NCBI RefSeq assembly: GCF_003697165.2
Contig: NZ_CP033092.2
Span: 2,542,001-2,606,000, forward strand
DNA from: Escherichia coli DSM 30083 = JCM 1649 = ATCC 11775
GTDB lineage: Bacteria; Pseudomonadota; Gammaproteobacteria; Enterobacterales; Enterobacteriaceae
Direction of reading: 5' to 3'
DNA length: 64,000 nucleotides
Below are positions 35,581-46,168 of the stretch, one piece after another. Within the stretch, counting starts at the first letter, position 1. Every line of letters starts with the position of its first letter. The translations under genes and the position numbers were made by a program. Under the pieces are notes generated by a model. It was not told the DNA's origin. It was given only the letters and a program-made list of their open reading frames with translations, and did not search any database.

Positions 35581-38215
35581 TGTTTATCCTCACACTCTTT
35601 TCCTTGCGGACAGTCATTTCCCGGCAGACGCGCGTTCTGCTCCAGCCATGCCTGGAGATTATCGCCAAAGCGTAAACTGCGCCACAGCGTAAAAATATTC
35701 TCTTCATGATGGTAATTAAGATTTACCGTACCGCTTTTACCATCAACGCGACTGGTACCTGTAATATTGGCCTGCATGGTTAATAAACCGAGATTATCTA
35801 ATTAATTTTTGTCGATGAACGGCTAATTTCCATATAGCGCAACCAGTTAATTGCTGAACCCGCGGTCATATTGTCTTTCACCACCGCATCTGCGGTGTCT
35901 TTATCCAGCCGCAAGGTCATCGGCCCGCTATTTGCCAGCCAGCCGTCTTTCACTATCCATTTTTCGTTGTTTAGCCATAACGGCAATGCACCACTAAATG
36001 CCCCGGACATGGCGAATTGTTTCGGATTGACGGCGCTAACCAGTTCGCTGGAGGAAAGATTATTCAGCCGCAACAGCGCCGGGTCATGTTGCGGCATACG
36101 TAATTGTTTCATCAGCACGTTACCGCCTAACACATCGACGCTAACATCAGTCAACAGCAATGGTTCTTCTTCAGTCCACGGATAACGACCTTGCAAATCA
36201 GCCGTAATATTTTTCGCTGTCACCAGATTAATCACTTCGGCAATTCGCAACGTAACGGGACCGCGAGTCCCCAGATGCCAGGCTCCATCGGCAAAACGGA
36301 AAGGCAGGACAAAATCGACACCGTTAACCTGATTATCTGGCATCCAGGCACTACCGCCTTTCAATACGCCGTGCCCCCCCGCGCGGAATCCTTGTTCAGG
36401 CGCAGCTGAAAATGCAACCTGAGCATACAGTTCACCATCGCGTAAGTTCATCTTCCAGTCGGGTGGCACCAGCGGCTGGAATACAGTCAGTGATTGTTTA
36501 GGCCACCAGGCGTTACCGCGCAGACGAATACCGTCCCAGCGACCATTTACCCGAACCGGGCCAATCTCACCAGCATGTAAATCGCCTTTAAAGAGGAAAT
36601 ACGTCGGATCACGCCCATCGACACTAAATTTTAAGGTTGATGGCGGTAACACACTGCCGCCAGTGAACAGCGTTTGCCCGGCGTCCAGTGACAGAGCGCC
36701 GCTGAAGGAGGGATGCTGTGCGTCACGTCCCCAGACGACGGGCTTGTCGAGAATTAATCGCGGCTTTTCTACCGTCATCGTACCGTATTGTAACTGGTCG
36801 AAACCGGTGGAGAGATCGGTCAGCGTAATCGTGCTGTCATGCCACTCACCTTTTCCTGCGACATCCCAGGTGGCATTCATCGGTGTAAAACTCCCTTTTC
36901 CCCAGTAGCGCCACTGCCAGCGGCCAGCGTCAGGGAGAAAATCATTCGCCAGCCCATCCATATGCAGCACGAAATCGCCCAGTTCATTTTCATGCGCCTG
37001 CAAAATGGCCTGCAAACGTCCGTCAACACCACGTTGGGTGACTTTTACACCCGCTAAAGGCCAGCGGATTTCATCGATGTCCAGCGAATCAATGACTCTT
37101 CCCTTTGAACGAAGTAACGCGCCAGGCTCAAAGGTCAGCGTTGGGTCAGACAGACTTCCACTTAGCTGCGCAGGTAAACGGGCATATAAAATGAGGTCCG
37201 CCTGTTTCGCTTCACCGGTCAGCTGCAGAGGCAGCTGGCTGTTATCCATGCTTAATTTTCCTGGGCCAAAATTTAACACCGCGTTGCCTTTACCCGCTTG
37301 CCCCTGGGTCAGCACACTCAGTCGCCCGCTGACCAGAGCGTTCTCGAGCCCTGCCTGCCAGTTGTCGACTTTAACACCCAGTCGGCCACTTAAAGGAAAA
37401 CCTGCATACGGCCAGCTCCAGCGACCATCGCTTACGGTCAATTGTTGACGAGTAATTTGCCACGGCAAATCGAGCAACGGATCGCCGTTATCCCGTGCCA
37501 GCACAATCAATTGCCCGCTATTTTCCTGCCAGTCCAGCTCGGCATCCACCAGTGAAGGCTCCTGCGGTAAGTTTAACGTCGCAGTAGCATGACCACTTAC
37601 CGGAAGTCCATCCGGCACGAGCGGCATAGTAAATTCCCCCACCAGTTTTACCGGCGGCTGATTTTCAAACGCGGCGACATCCAGTTCGCTGACTGTAAGT
37701 TGTTGCCCTTTCAGCTGGCCTTGAAATTTAACTTTTTCGCCCTGATAACACAGTTGCTGGATATCGGAGGTTAATGCGAGAGAGAGTTTTCCCTGCCATT
37801 CCTGCCAGGGAGAAAAAATCAGTTTATCGATATTGATCCAGGTGTTAGGCAGCATGGACTGCCACTGCGCGAGGGTTTTTGGAGCGGCTGGCGATTGCTC
37901 CGTCTGCGGCAATTTCGCCAGACAAGCAGAATCAAGTTCTACCGTGCCGACGCTCAATAACCAGCGACTGGGATGTGAAAGGCTGGCGTTGGTGATATGC
38001 GCAAGCTGACAATCTCCCACCAGATAACGGAGATCGGGGATGATTAAACCTTTACGCGTAATGCGTGGGCTTTCATCTAATGCAATACGTGTCCCGAGCG
38101 GTAGCCAGATGCCCGCCAGCGTGGGAACCCACAGCCCGAGCGTCATCAGCAGCGTTAACGGCACAAGAATAATCAGTAATAACAGCGCGAGAACGGCTTT
38201 ATATTTACCCAGCAT
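35577..38215 (-). pseudogene. ydbH: YdbH, AsmA/TamB-like lipid transport bridge with a late frameshift
   Basis: The frame from ATG 38215 (MLGKYKAVLALLLL, an N-terminal membrane anchor) runs 805 residues to TAG at 35798. The next frame resumes as LDNLGLLT at once and continues MQANITGTSRVDG to TGA at 35577. 805 + 8 + 66 is 879, the intact family length. A one-base deletion in AATTTAGATAAT (here AATTAGATAAT) explains it. YdbH is an inner-membrane-anchored periplasmic beta-groove protein, redundant with TamB and YhdP in carrying phospholipids to the outer membrane. The lost 74 residues are the outer-membrane end that should meet YnbE. It could instead be a sequencing error. Confidence 0.85.
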
Positions 38216-38422
38216 GGGTAGTTAATATCCTGATTTAGCGAAAAATTAAGCATTCAATACGGGTATTGTGGCATGTTTAACCGTTCAGTTGAAGGTTGCG
38301 CCTACACTAAGCATAGTTGTTGATGAATTTTTCAATATCGCCATATCTTTCAATTATATTTGAAATTTTGTAAAATATTTTTAGTAGCTTAAATGTGATT
38401 CAACATCACTGGAGAAAGTCTT

Positions 38423-39412
38423 ATGAAACTCGCCGTTTATAGCACAAAACAGTACGACAAGAAGTACCTGCAACAGGTGAACGAGTCCTTTGGCTTTGAG
38501 CTGGAATTTTTTGACTTTCTGCTGACGGAAAAAACCGCTAAAACTGCCAATGGCTGCGAAGCGGTATGTATTTTCGTAAACGATGACGGCAGCCGCCCGG
38601 TGCTGGAAGAGCTGAAAAAGCACGGCGTTAAATATATCGCCTTGCGCTGTGCCGGTTTCAATAACGTCGACCTTGACGCGGCAAAAGAACTGGGGCTCAA
38701 AGTAGTCCGTGTTCCAGCCTATGATCCAGAGGCCGTTGCTGAACACGCCATCGGTATGATGATGACGCTGAACCGCCGTATTCACCGCGCGTATCAGCGT
38801 ACCCGTGACGCTAACTTCTCTCTGGAAGGTCTGACCGGCTTTACTATGTATGGCAAAACGGCAGGCGTTATCGGTACCGGTAAAATCGGTGTGGCGATGC
38901 TGCGCATTCTGAAAGGTTTTGGTATGCGTCTGCTGGCGTTCGATCCGTATCCAAGTGCGGCGGCGCTGGAACTCGGTGTGGAGTATGTCGATCTGCCAAC
39001 CCTGTTCTCTGAATCAGACGTTATCTCTCTGCACTGCCCGCTGACACCGGAAAACTACCATCTGTTGAACGAAGCCGCCTTCGATCAGATGAAAAATGGC
39101 GTGATGATCGTCAATACCAGTCGCGGTGCATTGATTGATTCTCAGGCGGCAATTGAAGCGCTGAAAAATCAGAAAATTGGTTCGTTGGGTATGGACGTGT
39201 ATGAGAACGAACGCGATCTGTTCTTTGAAGATAAATCCAACGACGTGATCCAGGATGACGTATTCCGTCGCTTGTCTGCCTGCCACAACGTGCTGTTTAC
39301 CGGGCACCAGGCATTCCTGACAGCAGAAGCTCTGACCAGTATTTCTCAGACTACGCTGCAAAACTTAAGCAATCTGGAAAAAGGCGAAACCTGCCCGAAC
39401 GAACTGGTTTAA
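38423..39412 (+). CDS. ldhA: LdhA, fermentative D-lactate dehydrogenase
   Basis: 329 residues, complete. D-2-hydroxyacid dehydrogenase fold: NAD loop GVIGTGKIGVAML (about residues 148-160), the substrate Arg in VNTSRGALID (about 235), and the proton-relay His in FTGHQAF (about 296). It reduces pyruvate to D-lactate with NADH in mixed-acid fermentation. Start follows GGAGAAAG. It is divergent from ydbH (207 bp) and followed by a terminator and hslJ. Confidence 0.97.
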   Translation: MKLAVYSTKQYDKKYLQQVNESFGFELEFFDFLLTEKTAKTANGCEAVCIFVNDDGSRPVLEELKKHGVKYIALRCAGFNNVDLDAAKELGLKVVRVPAYDPEAVAEHAIGMMMTLNRRIHRAYQRTRDANFSLEGLTGFTMYGKTAGVIGTGKIGVAMLRILKGFGMRLLAFDPYPSAAALELGVEYVDLPTLFSESDVISLHCPLTPENYHLLNEAAFDQMKNGVMIVNTSRGALIDSQAAIEALKNQKIGSLGMDVYENERDLFFEDKSNDVIQDDVFRRLSACHNVLFTGHQAFLTAEALTSISQTTLQNLSNLEKGETCPNELV

Positions 39413-39419
39413 TCTTGCC

Positions 39420-39446
39420 GCTCCCCTGCATTCCAGGGGAGCTTAT
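39420..39446 (+). terminator. Terminator after ldhA
   Basis: GCTCCCCTG, a short loop and CAGGGGAGC are followed by TTATT, 8 bp after the ldhA stop. Confidence 0.7.
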
Positions 39447-39522
39447 TCAGATAATCCCCAAAGACCTTTCATCCTCTATTCTTAAAATAGTCCTGAATCA
39501 GAAACAGTAATTGAGAACCACA

Positions 39523-39945
39523 ATGAAGAAAGTAGCCGCGCTTGTTGCGCTAAGCCTGCTGATGGCGGGATGTGTAAGTAGTGACAAAATTGCTGTAACG
39601 CCAGAACAGCTACAGCATCATCGCTTTGTGCTGGAAAGCGTAAACGGTAAGCCCGTGACCAGCGATAAAAATCCGCCAGAAATCAGCTTTGGTGAAAAGA
39701 TGATGATTTCCGGCAGCATGTGTAACCGCTTTAGCGGTGAAGGCAAACTGTCTAATGGTGAACTGACCGCCAAAGGGCTGGCAATGACCCGTATGATGTG
39801 CGTTAACCCGCAGCTTAATGAACTCGATAACACCATTAGCGAAATGCTGAAAGAAGGTGCACAAGTGGATCTGACCGCGAACCAGTTAACGCTGGCGACC
39901 GCGAAACAGACATTAACTTATAAGCTGGCGGATTTAATGAATTAA
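39523..39945 (+). CDS. hslJ: HslJ, META-domain heat-shock lipoprotein
   Basis: 140 residues from ATG 39523; the frame also allows a TTG four codons earlier. Lipobox LLMAGC with Cys near residue 17 followed by Val-Ser. A META domain follows, with the conserved GSMCNRFSG (about 67-75) and MTRMMC (about 91-96) segments whose Cys pair may form a disulfide. HslJ is heat-inducible and linked to novobiocin resistance; its mechanism is unknown. It is convergent with ydbJ, overlapping it by a few bases. Confidence 0.92.
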   Translation: MKKVAALVALSLLMAGCVSSDKIAVTPEQLQHHRFVLESVNGKPVTSDKNPPEISFGEKMMISGSMCNRFSGEGKLSNGELTAKGLAMTRMMCVNPQLNELDNTISEMLKEGAQVDLTANQLTLATAKQTLTYKLADLMN

Positions 39946-40208
39946 TAGCTGCCACAGCTCCCGGCGGCAAGTGACTGTTCGCTACAGCGTTTGCCGTTGG
40001 GTAATGCACACATCCCAATCGCCGTACCATCCAGTTGGCGGGCAACAGAAAGCGAACCGCCGATCATTGCACAATTTGCTTCTCCACTACTGGACATCGA
40101 CGCTTTTAAACCTGGCGCTACGTGCGCCGCAGTCGCCTGCTGAACAGGTTCACTACTACACGCCGACAACAATAAAGCGGCACACCCTACCCAAAACGCT
40201 GCTCGCAT
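39942..40208 (-). CDS. ydbJ: YdbJ, DUF333 small lipoprotein
   Basis: 88 residues. Signal with lipobox LLSAC (Cys about 17) followed by Ser-Ser, predicting outer-membrane sorting. The mature part carries the DUF333 core ANCAMIGGSLSVAR and a Cys-rich tail (MCALPNGKRCSEQSL). Function unknown. Overlaps the hslJ 3' end by 4 bp. Divergent from ydbK by about 270 bp. Confidence 0.88.
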   Translation of the reverse strand: MRAAFWVGCAALLLSACSSEPVQQATAAHVAPGLKASMSSSGEANCAMIGGSLSVARQLDGTAIGMCALPNGKRCSEQSLAAGSCGSY

Positions 40209-40481
40209 CTTTTCTTCCTCTGATCTTCAAGCCAAACGACACCGCCATAAATAATAGGCAGCACAGAGGGCGGCGTCGAGAGCTGTCCTGCGCGTTGCCC
40301 CGCATTTTTACTTTTTTATGGCTATTTTTTTGCCCTCTGTTTGATCAAAACATTCATTACGCTGATGTGGGGGACACAAAAGCGAAAATGCAGAAGAAGG
40401 CCATTTGCTAAAATTGAACGATTACTACTGGGCGCGCAGCAATTTCGTGCGCCCCTCATTTGCGCAATGTAAGGGTGTCAT

Positions 40482-43400
40482 ATGATTACTATTGACGGTA
40501 ATGGCGCGGTTGCTTCGGTGGCGTTTCGCACCAGTGAAGTTATCGCCATCTACCCTATTACCCCCAGTTCCACGATGGCAGAACAGGCTGATGCATGGGC
40601 CGGAAACGGCTTGAAAAACGTTTGGGGAGACACACCACGCGTGGTTGAAATGCAGTCGGAAGCGGGTGCTATCGCTACCGTGCATGGTGCTTTGCAAACT
40701 GGTGCCCTCTCAACATCGTTTACGTCATCGCAGGGTTTGCTGCTGATGATCCCAACGCTGTACAAACTGGCAGGCGAACTGACGCCGTTTGTCCTGCATG
40801 TTGCGGCACGTACCGTTGCCACACATGCACTCTCTATTTTTGGCGATCATTCCGACGTTATGGCGGTGCGCCAGACGGGTTGCGCGATGTTGTGTGCAGC
40901 AAGCGTCCAGGAAGCGCAAGACTTTGCTCTCATTTCGCACATCGCGACGCTGAAAAGCCGCGTGCCATTTATTCATTTCTTTGATGGTTTCCGCACATCT
41001 CACGAAATCAATAAAATTGTCCCGCTGGCCGATGACACGATTCTTGAACTGATGCCGCAGGCAGAAATTGATGCTCATCGCGCCCGGGCACTCAACCCGG
41101 AACATCCGGTGATCCGCGGTACGTCCGCCAATCCTGACACTTATTTCCAGTCTCGCGAAGCCACCAACCCATGGTACAACGCGGTCTATGACCATGTTGA
41201 ACAGGCGATGAATGATTTCGCTGCCGCGACAGGTCGTCATTATCAGCCGTTTGAGTATTACGGGCATCCGCAAGCGGAACGGGTGATTATCCTGATGGGC
41301 TCAGCCATTGGCACATGTGAAGAAGTGGTTGATGAATTGCTGACCCGTGGCGAAAAAGTCGGCGTGCTGAAAGTTCGCCTGTACCGCCCCTTCTCCGCCA
41401 AACACTTGCTGCAAGCTCTGCCGGGATCCGTGCGCAACGTAGCGGTACTGGACAGAACCAAAGAACCCGGTGCCCAGGCAGAACCGCTCTATCTGGATGT
41501 GATGACCGCACTGGCAGAAGCCTTTAATAATGGCGAGCGTGAAACCCTGCCCCGTGTCATTGGTGGGCGCTATGGTCTTTCATCCAAAGAATTTGGCCCG
41601 GACTGTGTACTGGCGGTATTTGCCGAGCTCAACGCGGCTAAACCGAAAGCGCGCTTTACGGTTGGTATTTACGATGATGTAACCAATCTGTCACTGCCGT
41701 TGCCGGAAAACACCCTACCAAACTCGGCGAAACTGGAAGCCTTGTTTTATGGCCTTGGTAGTGATGGCAGCGTTTCCGCGACCAAAAACAATATCAAGAT
41801 TATCGGAAATTCCACGCCGTGGTACGCACAGGGCTATTTTGTTTACGACTCCAAAAAGGCGGGCGGCCTGACGGTTTCTCACCTTCGCGTGAGCGAACAG
41901 CCGATTCGTTCCGCTTATCTCATTTCCCAGGCTGATTTTGTTGGCTGCCACCAGTTGCAGTTTATCGATAAATATCAGATGGCTGAGCGTTTAAAACCTG
42001 GCGGCATTTTCCTGCTCAACACGCCGTACAGCGCAGCTGAAGTGTGGTCGCGCTTGCCGCAGGAAGTTCAGGCCGTGCTAAACCAGAAAAAAGCGCGCTT
42101 CTATGTGATTAACGCGGCGAAAATCGCCCGCGAATGTGGCCTGGCGGCCCGTATTAATACCGTCATGCAGATGGCTTTTTTCCATCTGACGCAGATTCTG
42201 CCTGGCGATAGCGCCCTGGCAGAATTGCAGGGTGCGATTGCCAAAAGTTACAGTAGCAAAGGCCAGGATCTGGTGGAACGCAACTGGCAGGCTCTGGCGC
42301 TGGCACGTGAATCCGTAGAAGAAGTTCCACTGCAGCCAGTTAATCCGCATAGCGCCAATCGACCGCCAGTGGTTTCCGATGCCGCTCCTGATTTCGTGAA
42401 AACCGTAACCGCTGCGATGCTCGCCGGGCTTGGCGACGCCCTCCCCGTTTCGGCGCTGCCGCCAGACGGCACCTGGCCGATGGGCACCACGCGCTGGGAA
42501 AAACGCAATATCGCCGAAGAGATCCCCATCTGGAAAGAGGAACTCTGTACCCAATGTAACCACTGTGTCGCCGCTTGCCCACACTCAGCTATTCGCGCAA
42601 AAGTGGTACCGCCTGAAGCGATGGAAAACGCCCCTGCCAGCCTGCATTCGCTGGATGTGAAATCGCGTGATATGCGCGGGCAGAAATATGTCTTGCAGGT
42701 GGCTCCGGAAGATTGCACCGGTTGTAACCTGTGCGTCGAAGTTTGCCCGGCGAAAGACCGTCAGAATCCAGAGATTAAAGCCATCAATATGATGTCGCGC
42801 CTGGAACATGTCGAAGAAGAGAAAATCAATTACGATTTCTTCCTCAACCTGCCAGAAATCGACCGTAGCAAACTGGAACGTATTGATATTCGTACATCGC
42901 AGCTGATTACACCGCTGTTTGAATATTCCGGTGCTTGCTCCGGTTGTGGCGAGACGCCGTATATTAAATTGCTGACTCAGCTCTATGGCGACCGGATGTT
43001 GATCGCTAATGCCACTGGCTGTTCTTCAATATACGGCGGTAACCTGCCTTCAACACCATATACCACCGATGCCAATGGTCGTGGACCGGCATGGGCGAAC
43101 TCGCTGTTTGAAGATAACGCCGAATTTGGCCTTGGTTTCCGCCTGACGGTCGATCAACACCGTGTCCGCGTGCTGCGTCTGCTCGATCAATTTGCCGATA
43201 AAATCCCGACGGAATTACTGACTGCGTTGAAATCAGACGCCACGCCAGAGGTTCGTCGTGCACAGGTTGCAGCTTTACGCCAGCAACTCAACGATGTTGC
43301 CGAAGCACATGAACTGCTGCGTGACGCAGATGCACTGGTGGAAAAATCAATCTGGCTGATTGGTGGCGATGGCTGGGCTTACGATATCGGCTTTGGCGGT

Positions 43401-44006
43401 CTGGATCATGTATTGAGTTTGACGGAAAACGTCAACATTCTGGTGCTGGATACGCAATGCTATTCCAACACCGGTGGTCAGGCATCGAAAGCGACACCGC
43501 TGGGTGCAGTAACTAAGTTTGGCGAGCATGGCAAACGTAAAGCGCGTAAAGATCTTGGCGTCAGTATGATGATGTACGGTCATGTTTATGTGGCGCAGAT
43601 TTCTCTCGGCGCGCAGTTGAACCAGACGGTGAAAGCGATTCAGGAAGCGGAAGCGTATCCGGGGCCATCGCTGATCATCGCTTATAGCCCATGTGAAGAG
43701 CATGGTTACGATCTGGCACTCAGCCACGATCAGATGCGCCAACTCACTGCTACCGGCTTCTGGCCGTTATATCGCTTCGATCCTCGTCGTGCCGATGAAG
43801 GCAAACTGCCGCTGGCGCTGGATTCACGCCCGCCGTCAGAAGCACTGGAAGAAACGTTACTTCACGAGCAGCGTTTCCGTCGTCTGAATTCGCAGCAGCC
43901 AGAAGTGGCAGAACAGTTATGGAAAGATGCTGCAGCTGATTTGCAAAAACGCTATGACTTCCTGGCACAAATGGCCGGAAAAGCGGAAAAAAGCAACACC
44001 GATTAA
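40482..44006 (+). CDS. ydbK: YdbK, pyruvate:flavodoxin/ferredoxin oxidoreductase
   Basis: 1174 residues, single-chain PFOR. Domain order: N-terminal TPP/pyrimidine-binding domain (IYPITPSSTMAE near 27), transketolase-C-like and gamma domains, then a 2x[4Fe-4S] ferredoxin domain (CTQCNHCVAACP near 690 and CTGCNLCVEVCP near 745). A TPP-binding domain follows, with CSGCGE near 817 and GDGWAYDIG near 963. It converts pyruvate and CoA to acetyl-CoA and CO2 with reduced flavodoxin or ferredoxin, and is linked to oxidative-stress and anaerobic metabolism. Its 3' end meets the MicC terminator. Confidence 0.95.
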   Translation: MITIDGNGAVASVAFRTSEVIAIYPITPSSTMAEQADAWAGNGLKNVWGDTPRVVEMQSEAGAIATVHGALQTGALSTSFTSSQGLLLMIPTLYKLAGELTPFVLHVAARTVATHALSIFGDHSDVMAVRQTGCAMLCAASVQEAQDFALISHIATLKSRVPFIHFFDGFRTSHEINKIVPLADDTILELMPQAEIDAHRARALNPEHPVIRGTSANPDTYFQSREATNPWYNAVYDHVEQAMNDFAAATGRHYQPFEYYGHPQAERVIILMGSAIGTCEEVVDELLTRGEKVGVLKVRLYRPFSAKHLLQALPGSVRNVAVLDRTKEPGAQAEPLYLDVMTALAEAFNNGERETLPRVIGGRYGLSSKEFGPDCVLAVFAELNAAKPKARFTVGIYDDVTNLSLPLPENTLPNSAKLEALFYGLGSDGSVSATKNNIKIIGNSTPWYAQGYFVYDSKKAGGLTVSHLRVSEQPIRSAYLISQADFVGCHQLQFIDKYQMAERLKPGGIFLLNTPYSAAEVWSRLPQEVQAVLNQKKARFYVINAAKIARECGLAARINTVMQMAFFHLTQILPGDSALAELQGAIAKSYSSKGQDLVERNWQALALARESVEEVPLQPVNPHSANRPPVVSDAAPDFVKTVTAAMLAGLGDALPVSALPPDGTWPMGTTRWEKRNIAEEIPIWKEELCTQCNHCVAACPHSAIRAKVVPPEAMENAPASLHSLDVKSRDMRGQKYVLQVAPEDCTGCNLCVEVCPAKDRQNPEIKAINMMSRLEHVEEEKINYDFFLNLPEIDRSKLERIDIRTSQLITPLFEYSGACSGCGETPYIKLLTQLYGDRMLIANATGCSSIYGGNLPSTPYTTDANGRGPAWANSLFEDNAEFGLGFRLTVDQHRVRVLRLLDQFADKIPTELLTALKSDATPEVRRAQVAALRQQLNDVAEAHELLRDADALVEKSIWLIGGDGWAYDIGFGGLDHVLSLTENVNILVLDTQCYSNTGGQASKATPLGAVTKFGEHGKRKARKDLGVSMMMYGHVYVAQISLGAQLNQTVKAIQEAEAYPGPSLIIAYSPCEEHGYDLALSHDQMRQLTATGFWPLYRFDPRRADEGKLPLALDSRPPSEALEETLLHEQRFRRLNSQQPEVAEQLWKDAAADLQKRYDFLAQMAGKAEKSNTD

Positions 44007-44035
44007 ATGCTCTGGATAAGGATTATCCAATTCTA

Positions 44036-44144
44036 AAAAAAAGCCCGGACGACTGTTCGGGCTTGTCTTCTTATGTGTTGGAAAATCAGTAGCAATGCAA
44101 TGGCCCAACAGAAAATAAAATCTGTGACAATAAAGGCATATAAC
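44036..44144 (-). ncRNA. micC: MicC, Hfq-dependent antisense RNA to ompC
   Basis: 109 nt on the strand opposite ydbK and ompN, beginning GTTATATGCCTTTATTG and ending with the stem AAGCCCGAACAGTCGTCCGGGCTT and eight T. The seed region with TTATATGCC is at the 5' end. MicC represses ompC mRNA translation. Its terminator also serves convergent ydbK. Position between ydbK and ompN is the known locus. Confidence 0.95.
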
Positions 44145-44371
44145 CCGCGCAGAATAACGTATAGAAAATTAAAAGTATAATTTTTATTTTGTATGTGTTA
44201 TTTCCAATACATTCACCAGACTTATTATCATTTCTGAAGAATTATTTAATTAAGGTTTTACTTAAGGCGTAACAAATGATATTTATCGGCTAACTGAACT
44301 TCTCCTTTAGGATGTTTTCACTCCCCAAAATGGGGATGAAAGGCAAATAAAATAACTAAAGGATTTATTCA

Positions 44372-45505
44372 ATGAAAAGCAAAGTACTGGCACTCTTAAT
44401 TCCTGCCCTGCTCGCTGCAGGTGCTGCACATGCAGCCGAAGTTTATAATAAAGACGGCAACAAATTAGATCTGTATGGCAAAGTTGATGGCCTGCATTAT
44501 TTTTCTGATAATTCAGCGAAAGATGGCGACCAGAGCTATGCTCGTCTGGGTTTTAAAGGCGAAACCCAAATTAACGATCAACTCACTGGCTACGGTCAAT
44601 GGGAATACAATATTCAGGCAAACAACACCGAATCTTCAACAAACCAGTCATGGACCCGTCTGGCATTTGCCGGACTGAAATTTGCAGATTACGGTTCTTT
44701 CGATTACGGACGTAATTATGGCGTAATGTACGACATCGAAGGCTGGACTGATATGCTACCTGAATTTGGCGGTGACTCTTATACCAATGCAGACAACTTT
44801 ATGACTGGTCGTGCCAATGGCGTCGCGACTTATCGTAATACTGATTTCTTCGGTCTGGTAAATGGTCTGAACTTCGCGGTGCAGTATCAAGGTAACAACG
44901 AAGGTGCCAGTAATGGTCAGGAAGGCACCAACAACGGACGTGATGTTCGCCATGAAAACGGTGACGGCTGGGGTCTTTCCACAACATATGATTTAGGCAT
45001 GGGCTTTAGCGCTGGTGCGGCATACACCTCTTCTGACCGCACCAATGACCAGGTTAACCATACTGCGGCGGGTGGTGATAAAGCAGACGCGTGGACTGCT
45101 GGGCTAAAATACGATGCTAACAATATTTACCTGGCAACCATGTATTCAGAAACGCGTAATATGACCCCGTTTGGCGACAGCGATTATGCTGTTGCAAACA
45201 AAACCCAGAACTTTGAAGTCACTGCACAGTACCAGTTTGATTTTGGTCTGCGTCCGGCAGTCTCTTTCCTGATGTCTAAAGGCCGTGACCTGCACGCTGC
45301 CGGTGGTGCAGACAACCCAGCAGGTGTTGATGATAAAGATCTGGTTAAATACGCCGATGTTGGCGCGACTTACTATTTCAACAAAAATATGTCCACCTAC
45401 GTTGACTATAAAATCAACCTGTTGGATGAAGATGACAGCTTCTACGCTGCCAATGGCATCTCTACCGATGATATCGTCGCTTTAGGTCTGGTTTATCAGT
45501 TCTAA
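44372..45505 (+). CDS. ompN: OmpN, general trimeric porin
   Basis: 377 residues with signal peptide MKSKVLALLIPALLAAGAAHA (cleavage before AEVYNKDGNK). A 16-stranded OmpC/OmpF-type barrel: PEFGGDS loop 3 segment near residue 130 and the C-terminal ALGLVYQF ending in Phe for BAM recognition. A quiescent, normally low-expressed porin with OmpC-like conductance. The AAAGGA site lies 9 bp before ATG. MicC is transcribed away from its promoter region, and uspF is downstream. Confidence 0.95.
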   Translation: MKSKVLALLIPALLAAGAAHAAEVYNKDGNKLDLYGKVDGLHYFSDNSAKDGDQSYARLGFKGETQINDQLTGYGQWEYNIQANNTESSTNQSWTRLAFAGLKFADYGSFDYGRNYGVMYDIEGWTDMLPEFGGDSYTNADNFMTGRANGVATYRNTDFFGLVNGLNFAVQYQGNNEGASNGQEGTNNGRDVRHENGDGWGLSTTYDLGMGFSAGAAYTSSDRTNDQVNHTAAGGDKADAWTAGLKYDANNIYLATMYSETRNMTPFGDSDYAVANKTQNFEVTAQYQFDFGLRPAVSFLMSKGRDLHAAGGADNPAGVDDKDLVKYADVGATYYFNKNMSTYVDYKINLLDEDDSFYAANGISTDDIVALGLVYQF

Positions 45506-45513
45506 ATCCCCCT

Positions 45514-45538
45514 GCCCGCTGTTTTGGCGGGCTTTTTC
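45514..45538 (+). terminator. Terminator of ompN
   Basis: GCCCGC, a TGTTTTG loop, GCGGGC and TTTTT begin 9 bp after the ompN stop. Confidence 0.9.
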
Positions 45539-45645
45539 TGCCTATTCATCCTCCTTTGATCTAAATTAAAAATGTGAACTCCGTCATTACACAAAAAGTG
45601 TCATCTGGCGTTACACTTTATGCGGATACTAAAACAGGAGGTTTT

Positions 45646-46080
45646 ATGAACAGAACGATTCTTGTCCCTATCGATATTTCCGATTCAGAATTAACTCAAC
45701 GCGTGATTAGCCACGTTGAGGCAGAGGCAAAGATTGATGATGCAGAGGTTCATTTCCTGACGGTAATACCTTCGCTGCCCTACTATGCCTCTCTGGGTTT
45801 AGCGTATTCCGCAGAATTACCGGCAATGGATGACCTGAAAGCGGAAGCCAAATCGCAACTGGAAGAGATCATTAAAAAATTTAAACTGCCAACCGACAGA
45901 GTGCATGTCCATGTTGAGGAAGGCTCGCCCAAAGACCGCATTCTGGAATTGGCGAAGAAGATCCCCGCTCATATGATCATCATTGCTTCCCATCGACCGG
46001 ATATCACCACTTATCTGCTCGGTTCTAACGCCGCAGCTGTAGTGCGTCACGCAGAGTGCTCCGTGCTGGTTGTGCGCTGA
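45646..46080 (+). CDS. uspF: UspF, universal stress protein
   Basis: 144 residues from ATG 45646, which follows CAGGAGG; a longer frame to 45574 lacks a ribosome site. Usp fold with ATP-binding motif G-x2-G-x9-GS: here LLGSNAAAVVRHAECSVLVV at the C-terminus and PIDISDS at the start. UspF is an ATP-binding UspFG-class protein affecting fimbriae, adhesion and motility. It marks the left edge of the prophage scar. Confidence 0.94.
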   Translation: MNRTILVPIDISDSELTQRVISHVEAEAKIDDAEVHFLTVIPSLPYYASLGLAYSAELPAMDDLKAEAKSQLEEIIKKFKLPTDRVHVHVEEGSPKDRILELAKKIPAHMIIIASHRPDITTYLLGSNAAAVVRHAECSVLVVR

Positions 46081-46087
46081 CACTAAC

Positions 46088-46114
46088 GCCCGCACATTGC
46101 TGCGGGCTTTTTGA
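46088..46114 (+). terminator. Terminator of uspF
   Basis: GCCCGCA, a short loop, TGCGGGC and TTTTT follow immediately after the uspF stop. Confidence 0.9.
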
Positions 46115-46168
46115 TTTATTTCGCAAATGTGCTGACATTTTCCCCTCTAATCATTACAATTTAAATTT

